Shown piece after piece: positions 58,768 through 64,000 of a stretch of 64,000 nucleotides of DNA (positions are counted from its first letter, which is position 1; each line of letters begins with the position of its first letter). The stretch spans positions 1-64,000 of the forward strand of contig CAMYMR010000002.1 of NCBI GenBank assembly GCA_947259285.1. Direction: 5' to 3'. The DNA is from an uncultured Woeseiaceae bacterium (GTDB lineage Bacteria; Pseudomonadota; Gammaproteobacteria; Steroidobacterales; Woeseiaceae). The notes under the pieces are model-generated. The model worked only from the letters and a program-made list of their open reading frames with translations, searched no databases and had not been told where the DNA came from. The translations under genes were made by a program, and so were the position numbers.

Positions 58768-59569
58768 ACAGGCCAGGCGTCGCAAGTCGAAGCCTGCGCA
58801 GCAAATAAAGATGCCAAGCGTTCGCATCGGTCGTGTCGTCAAACCGCTATTCGCGATTGGCATCGTGTTCGCGACGTACGAACTTAGCCTGACGATGCTG
58901 GATCGCACGATCTCATCGATCGAGATCAACGGCCCGTTTCAACGAGTTTCGGCGCTGCAAATTGAAGAAGCGATCAGCGACGAAATCGACGCCGGTTTTG
59001 TTGGCGCGGATCTCGATCGAATCCAGGAGCGCATTGTGGCGTTGCCATGGATCGATCAGGCGCGGGTTGCTCGCCGCTGGCCGAGCCGGCTTGCGATAAC
59101 GGTCACTGAACAGGTCCCGGCAGCCGTCTGGGGCGAGAGCGGCTTGTTGAACACGCGCGGCGAACTCTTCGTTGCAGAGTCCCGACATCCTCCGGCGGAA
59201 TTGCCGCGTCTTAGCGGGCCCGACGAGCGGTGTGCCGAGGTTGCAAAACGCTACCTGAAGGTGCGCGACAAACTGATACCCATCGGTCTCGACTTACAAA
59301 GTGTGCATCTCGATGCGCGAGGCTCCTGGGACATGACCCTGCAAAACGGTGTTCAGGTGAGGCTGGGTCGGCGCGACGTCGCCGACCGCACGACCCTGTT
59401 TCTGAATGTCGTCACCGACATCATTACGAGTCGAGCCAAAGAGATCGATTATATCGATATGCGTTACAGCAACGGTTTCACGATCGGCTGGAATGGCGAT
59501 GCAGCTGCGCCGATCGAGGATCCGGGGCAGAGCGAGCGCGAGATGCTGGCAGCAAGGGGCGCTAACTGA
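58757..59569 (+). CDS. ftsQ: Cell division protein FtsQ
   Basis: FtsQ is the scaffold of the FtsQLB complex at the septum. I take the ATG at 58757 (270 residues), which gives a basic cytoplasmic tail ('ARKQARRRKSKPAQQ'), one membrane helix (about 29-46), the POTRA domain ('ISSIEINGPFQRVSALQIEEAI', about 51-72; 'LPWIDQARVARRWPSRLAITVTEQ') and the beta domain with 'VQVRLGRRDVADRTTLFLNVV'. The frame from 58643 is antisense-free but lies in ddl and lacks homology. ftsA follows with no gap. Confidence 0.95.
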   Translation: MARKQARRRKSKPAQQIKMPSVRIGRVVKPLFAIGIVFATYELSLTMLDRTISSIEINGPFQRVSALQIEEAISDEIDAGFVGADLDRIQERIVALPWIDQARVARRWPSRLAITVTEQVPAAVWGESGLLNTRGELFVAESRHPPAELPRLSGPDERCAEVAKRYLKVRDKLIPIGLDLQSVHLDARGSWDMTLQNGVQVRLGRRDVADRTTLFLNVVTDIITSRAKEIDYIDMRYSNGFTIGWNGDAAAPIEDPGQSEREMLAARGAN

Positions 59570-60808
59570 ATGTCAAAGCGTCCGGACATGAACCTTATTG
59601 TCGGACTCGACGTTGGCACGTCGAAGGTCGTGGCCATTGTTGGTGAATTCAATGACGACGGCAACATCGAGGTCGTGGGTATCGGCTCGCACCCCTCGCG
59701 CGGTCTGAAAAAGGGCGTAGTCGTCAACATCGAGTCGACGGTGCACTCGATTCAGCGTGCCGTCGAAGAAGCGGAGTTAATGGCGGGTTGCGATATTCAC
59801 TCGGTGTACACCGGGATCGCCGGCAGCCACGTACGCAGTCTGAACTCTCACGGCATCGTCGCGATTCGCGATAAAGAGGTGAGTGCAGGGGACGTAGACA
59901 GAGTGATCGATGCGGCACGCGCGGTAGCGATACCCGCCGATCAAAAGATTCTGCACATACTGCCGCAGGAATTTGTCATCGACAATCAGGAAGGCATTCG
60001 CGAACCGATCGGCATGTCAGGCGTCCGGCTCGAAGCGAAAGTGCACATGGTGACCGGTGCGGAAAGCGCCGCGCAGAATATCGTGAAGTGTGTGCAACGC
60101 TGCGGCCTGGAGGTCGACGACATCGTGCTGGAGCAACTTGCTTCGAGCTATGCGGTGCTGACCGACGATGAAAAGGAACTCGGTTCGTGCCTGGTCGATA
60201 TCGGCGGCGGCACTACCGACATAGCGGTGTTCCTCGGAGGCGCTATCCAGCACACGGCCGTTATTCCGATTGCTGGCGACCAGGTGACCAATGACATTGC
60301 GGTGTCGATGCGGACGCCGACGCAATATGCCGAGGAAATAAAGATCAAGTATGCCTGCGCGCTATCGCAGCTCGCGAATCCCGACGAGACGATCGAAGTA
60401 CCGAGCGTTGGTGACCGGCCGCCTCGACGGCTCGCTCGTCAAACGCTCGCCGAAATTGTCGAGCCGCGGTACGAGGAGCTGTTTGGCCTGGTTCGGGACG
60501 AACTACGACGCAGTGGTTTCGAAGAGTTGATCGCTGCAGGCATCGTAATTACGGGTGGCAGCGCCAAGATGGAAGGCGCCGTCGAGTTGGCCGAAGAGGT
60601 GTTTCACATACCGGTGCGGCTCGGTTCGCCGCAGTACGTCGAAGGCCTGATGGAAGTCATTCGCAATCCAATTCACGCAACGGGCGTTGGCTTGCTGCTG
60701 TACGGAAATGAAAATTTGTCGCGACGTGATCGGCGCAGCACGCCGATCGGCGGCAATCTGGGTGAGGTTTGGGAACGCATGAAGTCGTGGTTCCAGGGCC
60801 ATTTTTAA
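59570..60808 (+). CDS. ftsA: Cell division protein FtsA
   Basis: FtsA is the actin-like membrane tether of FtsZ. The 412-residue protein has 'LIVGLDVGTSKVVAIVGEF' (phosphate 1), the 1C subdomain, 'SCLVDIGGGTTDIAVFLGG' (phosphate 2), 'GIVITGGSAKMEGAVELA' (adenosine motif) and a C-terminal amphipathic helix ('EVWERMKSWFQGHF') for membrane binding. 57 bases separate it from ftsZ, with room for extra ftsZ promoters. Confidence 0.97.
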   Translation: MSKRPDMNLIVGLDVGTSKVVAIVGEFNDDGNIEVVGIGSHPSRGLKKGVVVNIESTVHSIQRAVEEAELMAGCDIHSVYTGIAGSHVRSLNSHGIVAIRDKEVSAGDVDRVIDAARAVAIPADQKILHILPQEFVIDNQEGIREPIGMSGVRLEAKVHMVTGAESAAQNIVKCVQRCGLEVDDIVLEQLASSYAVLTDDEKELGSCLVDIGGGTTDIAVFLGGAIQHTAVIPIAGDQVTNDIAVSMRTPTQYAEEIKIKYACALSQLANPDETIEVPSVGDRPPRRLARQTLAEIVEPRYEELFGLVRDELRRSGFEELIAAGIVITGGSAKMEGAVELAEEVFHIPVRLGSPQYVEGLMEVIRNPIHATGVGLLLYGNENLSRRDRRSTPIGGNLGEVWERMKSWFQGHF

Positions 60809-60865
60809 TAGAACGGGGTTTGGTGAGTACCCCACAGGGAAAGTAAACAAGCGGAGGAAGACTTA

Positions 60866-62008
60866 ATGTTTGAATTAATGGATGCGCACAGTTCGACGGC
60901 GGTCATCAAGGTCATCGGTGTCGGTGGCGGCGGCGGTAACGCTGTCTCGCATATGGTGGATACCGGGATCGAAGGCGTCGATTTCATCTGTGCAAACACG
61001 GATTCGCAAGCTTTGAAAGGATCGCGCGTGCGAACATCGTTGCAGATCGGCTGCAACATCACGAAGGGCCTGGGTGCGGGTTCGGATCCGGATATCGGTC
61101 GTCAGGCCGCGATGGAGGATCGTGACCGCATCGTCGAAGTCATCGAGGGTGCGGACATGCTGTTCATCACGGCAGGAATGGGCGGTGGCACCGGCACGGG
61201 TGCCGCGCCGATCGTCGCGCAGGTTGCAAAAGAGCTCGGCATCCTCACGGTAGCCGTGGTGACCAAGCCGTTCATCATGGAGGGTGGCAAGCGAATGCAG
61301 ATTGCCGAGCATGGAATCGGTGAATTGGGCAAGCATGTCGATTCGCTGATTACGATTCCTAACGAGAAGCTGCTGACCGTACTTGGTGGCGATACCACGC
61401 TGCTGGATGCTTTTCGGTCGGCGAACCAGGTCCTGCAGGGGGCGGTACAGGGTATCGCAGAACTCATCACCAGGCCGGGTCTGATCAACGTCGATTTCGC
61501 AGATGTTCGCACCGTTATGGCCGAGATGGGCATGGCGATGATGGGCTCCGGTCTTTCGTCCGGTGAAGACCGTGCGCGAGAGGCTGCCGAAGCCGCTATT
61601 TCGAGCCCGCTGCTTGAAGATATCAACCTCGCGGGCGCCAACGGCATTCTCGTAAACGTAACCGCAGGTACGGACCTGTCGATTGGCGAGTTCCAGGAAG
61701 TCGGCGTAACAATCAAGGAATTCTCGTCGGAGGACGCGACTGTCGTTGTTGGTACCGTAATCGACCCCGAAATGACGGACAGAATACGCGTCACGGTGGT
61801 GGCGACGGGTCTCGGCCAGCAGGCGAAGAATGCAGAGTCGCCGATGCGAATCGTGCGTCGGTCAGCCTCACAGGCAGAGCCCAACTACCAGACACTCGAC
61901 AAGCCGACGGTGCAGCGCAAGCGCGCCGTAGGCGATGGCCTCGAGTCTGCGGGGATGCAGGAAGACTTACTGGATATCCCGGCCTTCCTTCGGCGTCAGG
62001 CTGACTAG
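60866..62008 (+). CDS. ftsZ: Cell division protein FtsZ
   Basis: FtsZ is the tubulin-like GTPase that forms the division ring. In 380 residues: '[18 protein letters not shown]', the tubulin signature '[10 protein letters not shown]' (about residues 107-116), T7-loop '[20 protein letters not shown]' and the C-terminal conserved peptide '[13 protein letters not shown]' that binds FtsA and ZipA. The linker is short (about 320-365). The ribosome site GGAGGAAG is strong. A terminator follows at 62065. Confidence 0.98.
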   Translation: MFELMDAHSSTAVIKVIGVGGGGGNAVSHMVDTGIEGVDFICANTDSQALKGSRVRTSLQIGCNITKGLGAGSDPDIGRQAAMEDRDRIVEVIEGADMLFITAGMGGGTGTGAAPIVAQVAKELGILTVAVVTKPFIMEGGKRMQIAEHGIGELGKHVDSLITIPNEKLLTVLGGDTTLLDAFRSANQVLQGAVQGIAELITRPGLINVDFADVRTVMAEMGMAMMGSGLSSGEDRAREAAEAAISSPLLEDINLAGANGILVNVTAGTDLSIGEFQEVGVTIKEFSSEDATVVVGTVIDPEMTDRIRVTVVATGLGQQAKNAESPMRIVRRSASQAEPNYQTLDKPTVQRKRAVGDGLESAGMQEDLLDIPAFLRRQAD

Positions 62009-62064
62009 GGAAGCGGGTTCGACCCGCTGGTGCTACTCACTCACCATCGGGGATTTTCCTCCGC

Positions 62065-62100
62065 CGCGCCGGTCCGGTGCTTACCGGGCCGGCGCGTTTT
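62065..62100 (+). terminator. Intrinsic terminator after ftsZ
   Basis: CGCGCCGGTCCGGT (62065-62078), loop GCTT, ACCGGGCCGGCGCG (62083-62096), then TTTT. Fourteen pairs with one G-U. A smaller hairpin AGCGGGT-TCG-ACCCGCT (62013-62029) precedes it. It should end the dcw transcript before lpxC. Confidence 0.85.
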
Positions 62101-62201
62101 GAATTCACGAACTGCCAACTTGAACTATTGCTATCAGGAAACTCCATAAGGCACTGAATTATTGAAGAGTTTTTGCTGCATGTGATAGTCTTGCCGCCAC
62201 C

Positions 62202-63110
62202 ATGCTTCGACAACGCACCTTGAAAACCACGATTCGCGCGACCGGCGTTGGCCTGCATACAGGCGAAAAGGTCTATATGACCCTGCGTCCCTCGGCCGAG
62301 AACTCGGGAATAACGTTTCGTCGCATTGACCTCGATCAGCCTGTCGATGTACCGGCCGACCCGCGCCTTGTCGGGGAGACCATGCTTGGTACGACCTTGA
62401 TCAAAGACGGCGTCAAGGTGGCGACCGTCGAGCACCTGATGTCCGCCCTCGCTGGGCTGGGAATCGACAACCTTTACGTCGATCTGTCCGCGCCGGAAGT
62501 GCCGATTATGGACGGCAGTGCCGGGCCATTCGTGTTTTTGCTGCAGTCTGCCGGTATCGAGGAGCAGAATGCGCCAAAGAAGTTTATTCGCATCAGGAAG
62601 AAGATTCGGGTCGAGGATGGCGACAAGTGGGCGGAACTCGTTCCTTTCAACGGGTTCAAGGTCAACTTCGAAGTCTATTTCAATCATCCGGTCTTCAATA
62701 AGCTGTCGCAAGGCGCAACGATCGACTTCTCATCGACCTCTTTCCTTAAAGAAGTTAGCCGCGCGCGTACGTTTTGTTTCCTGCGCGACGTCGAAGCCCT
62801 GCGGGAACGCAACCTGACGCTCGGCGGCAGCATGGACAATGCGATTGTTCTTGATGACTATCGAATACTGAATGAGGATGGCCTGCGCTACGCCAACGAA
62901 TTTGTTATTCATAAGATTCTTGATGCGATCGGCGACGTCTACTTACTCGGACACGGGCTTATTGGCGAACTGCGCGCTTACAAATCAGGACACGATCTGA
63001 ACAACCAGCTGCTGCGTGCGTTGCTCAGCGACAAGTCGACCTATGAAGAAGTGACCTTCGCGGATCCGACCAAAGCCCCGATCTCTTACGCGACGCCTTC
63101 TTACGCCTAA
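62202..63110 (+). CDS. lpxC: UDP-3-O-acyl-N-acetylglucosamine deacetylase
   Basis: LpxC removes the acetyl group in the committed step of lipid A synthesis; it is a zinc enzyme. The 302-residue protein starts '[23 protein letters not shown]', with the zinc histidine in '[15 protein letters not shown]', '[11 protein letters not shown]'-type '[13 protein letters not shown]', and '[15 protein letters not shown]' holding the H-xxx-D zinc pair and the catalytic histidine further on ('[14 protein letters not shown]'). No Shine-Dalgarno is seen before the start. TTGAAG (62162) and GATAGT (62184) could form an extended -10 promoter, which would leave an almost absent leader. Confidence 0.97.
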   Translation: MLRQRTLKTTIRATGVGLHTGEKVYMTLRPSAENSGITFRRIDLDQPVDVPADPRLVGETMLGTTLIKDGVKVATVEHLMSALAGLGIDNLYVDLSAPEVPIMDGSAGPFVFLLQSAGIEEQNAPKKFIRIRKKIRVEDGDKWAELVPFNGFKVNFEVYFNHPVFNKLSQGATIDFSSTSFLKEVSRARTFCFLRDVEALRERNLTLGGSMDNAIVLDDYRILNEDGLRYANEFVIHKILDAIGDVYLLGHGLIGELRAYKSGHDLNNQLLRALLSDKSTYEEVTFADPTKAPISYATPSYA

Positions 63111-63310
63111 TAAACAAACCCTCGATTACTTTCTATTTGGGTCGCGGCGTCAATCGCCGGGATCTCCGTTGGAGAGCGGCCCAGGCCCGATTGCAATCGC
63201 GGTACGATGCCGCTCCTGCGTCGATGCGCATGCCCGCACTCACCGCCGCCGCTCGATCAAGTGACACGGGGGCTTCGGATTCGCAGTTTCAGGAGCGTCG
63301 TGCGAAGCGC

Positions 63311-63377
63311 AGCGATGCAGGACGCTTAAGCAAGTGGAGCCCGATGCGAGCGAGGCAGGAAGCCGAGCGAGCTTAAG
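63311..63377. repeat. Degenerate tandem motif in the lpxC-dciA gap
   Basis: Between the end of lpxC (63110) and dciA (63430) there is no convincing gene. The stretch contains two near-copies of AGCGAnGCAGGAnGC (63311-63325 and 63349-63363, 13 of 15 matching) and two copies of GCTTAAG (63324-63330 and 63371-63377). It looks like a mosaic extragenic repeat. The left half of the gap (63111-63290) shows nothing I can name. Confidence 0.45.
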
Positions 63378-63385
63378 TGCGAGAA

Positions 63386-63401
63386 ACTCCGCAATCGGAG
63401 T
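63386..63401 (-). terminator. Possible terminator of dciA
   Basis: ACTCCG-CAAT-CGGAGT is a perfect six-pair hairpin 28 bases past the dciA stop. Read on the minus strand it is followed by TTCTC, a poor T-run. Confidence 0.4.
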
Positions 63402-63429
63402 CCGCCTTCCGAAGGCAACCGGCAGTTGC

Positions 63430-63729
63430 TCAGCTCTGGCTGACACGCACTCGGCAGACGTGCGCCTCGACGCCTGACGCACGGGCCGCTTTGAGCAGCG
63501 CTTCGGTTTCATAACGAAGCCGGCTTGCCCAGGCCGGTGTCGCAGCAATCACGACGAGCTCGCCACTTTCCCGCACATTTGCGGCAACGATGCCCTGCGC
63601 CTCGTCCGGCGGCAAAGCGCGAGCCAATACCTCTGTGAGCTCGCCCATCTCGCGGGCGCGTCGAACTATGTCACCTAAATCCCCGTCATTACAGGGGTTT
63701 AGTAGATTTCCGAGCTGTTTTGTGGTCAT
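63430..63729 (-). CDS. dciA: DciA-type (DUF721) helicase-loading protein
   Basis: A 99-residue DUF721 protein. DciA proteins help load the replicative helicase DnaB in bacteria that lack DnaC. The KH-like domain is visible in 'LVVIAATPAWASRLRYETEALLKAARASG' (residues about 58-86; core 'ATPAWASRLRYE') after a helical start ('LGDIVRRAREMGELTEVLARALP'). It is short but complete. The spot between lpxC and the genes before secA is the usual one in Pseudomonas and Xanthomonas. It is divergent from the riboswitch-controlled unit. Confidence 0.85.
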   Translation of the reverse strand: MTTKQLGNLLNPCNDGDLGDIVRRAREMGELTEVLARALPPDEAQGIVAANVRESGELVVIAATPAWASRLRYETEALLKAARASGVEAHVCRVRVSQS

Positions 63730-63768
63730 AAAAAATGTGACGTATTTAGCGCTTTTTCGTCAACCGAA

Positions 63769-63782
63769 GTGACTCGAGTCAC
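63769..63782. promoter_or_regulatory. Perfect 14-bp palindrome between dciA and the riboswitch
   Basis: GTGACTCGAGTCAC reads the same on both strands. It lies 39 bases outside the dciA start and upstream of the candidate promoter of the riboswitch RNA (TTGTAA at 63800, CATATT at 63823, 17-base spacer). It has the shape of a dimeric repressor or activator site; the protein is unknown. Confidence 0.4.
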
Positions 63783-63826
63783 CGTTCAGCGCGCCAACCT
63801 TGTAATAAAAACCATCATTATGCATA

Positions 63827-63936
63827 TTGCTGCATACGAGAAGGGCAAACCCGCTGAAAAGCGGCGTCGCAAATCCACCGGTCTAAGGGATTCACTCCTA
63901 CGGCAGCGGGGCTACCGAAGTGAGAAGGTACAGCAA
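63827..63936 (+). promoter_or_regulatory. Cyclic di-GMP-I (GEMM) riboswitch
   Basis: The aptamer core matches the GEMM-I consensus block by block. GGGCAAACC is at 63843-63851. A hairpin CCGCT-GAAA-AGCGG (63851-63864) carries the GAAA tetraloop that docks. CGCAAATCCACCGG then TCTAAGG follow (63868-63888), and AGCGGGGCTACCGAAG is at 63905-63920. The outer stem P1 can form from TTGCTG (63827-63832) plus TAC (63835-63837) with GTA (63928-63930) plus CAGCAA (63931-63936). The GGG before CAAACC is intact, as in c-di-GMP-binding rather than cGAMP-binding members. Downstream GCGG-TT-GCAGG-GGG-CCTGC-CCGC (63957-63979) may be part of the switch. The controlled gene begins after base 64000. The 5' end is uncertain, since the best -10 (63823-63828) overlaps P1. 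Confidence 0.93.
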
Positions 63937-64000
63937 GTCGATAATAACGCGAATAAGCGGTTGCAGGGGGCCTGCCCGCAATTGCGCAACTTGGCTGACA

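Noticed and set aside
63137-63376. 79-codon ORF between lpxC and dciA
   Set aside because: No ribosome site, Arg/Ala/Ser-rich shadow composition, and it covers the repeat motif.

Overview
This window comes from a free-living, GC-rich gammaproteobacterium outside the Enterobacterales. The gene order follows the shared Pseudomonas/Xanthomonas/Woeseia-type chromosome backbone: an rpoN-lpt-kds block, murA, petABC-sspAB, diaA-yraN-lpoA-rsmI-rnpB, then a complete mraZ-to-lpxC division and cell-wall cluster. No transposase, integrase, CRISPR array, tRNA or rRNA gene was seen. The accessory signal is in intergenic repeats and RNA structures rather than in genes.

Layout. 1-3.6 kb: the start of a leaderward-cut lipoprotein (probably a PQQ-dependent sugar dehydrogenase), rnd, a four-helix membrane protein and mpl. 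3.6-9.7 kb: a LON-domain protein, then a leftward run metK-ahcY-cpdA-traB-like-hemL. 9.8-21.7 kb: central carbon metabolism (tkt, gap, pgk, pyk) interrupted by a PhoX-type protein on the other strand. pyk is overlapped by a periplasmic penicillin-acylase-type hydrolase and followed closely by a MoxR/VWA pair. 21.7-25.1 kb: PrxQ-type peroxiredoxin, patatin-like phospholipase and mgtE. 25.1-32.9 kb, leftward: yrbG-kdsD-kdsC-lptC-lptA-lptB-rpoN-hpf-ptsN-rapZ, covering Kdo synthesis, LPS transport and nitrogen/envelope regulation. 33-43.5 kb: ibaG-murA, a DegS-like protease, cytochrome bc1, sspA-sspB, and the diaA-yraN-lpoA/rsmI divergent pair. 43.6-44.0 kb: RNase P RNA. 44.2-62.1 kb: the dcw cluster from a MraZ-operator promoter to ftsZ and a strong terminator, followed by lpxC. 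The right end carries dciA (leftward) and, facing out of the window, a clear c-di-GMP-I (GEMM) riboswitch whose target gene lies beyond base 64000.

The genes form an envelope-building unit. murA, murC-F, mraY, murG and ddl make lipid II. ftsI/W/L/Q/A/Z and lpoA place and cross-link it. mpl recycles it. kds, lpt and lpxC make and move LPS. rapZ and ptsN are regulators often tied to envelope amino-sugar supply. Compared with the E. coli and Pseudomonas order, three blocks are missing from their usual places: mlaFEDCB (between yrbG and ibaG), hisGDC (between murA and degS) and the NPr gene (after rapZ).

The most notable observations are the riboswitch next to a cell-wall locus, a structured leader in front of metK, several long perfect inverted repeats (one of which supplies the stop codons of two convergent genes, another of which lies over the rnpB promoter), and a 16-codon ORF that bridges murG and murC by 4-base overlaps on both sides.
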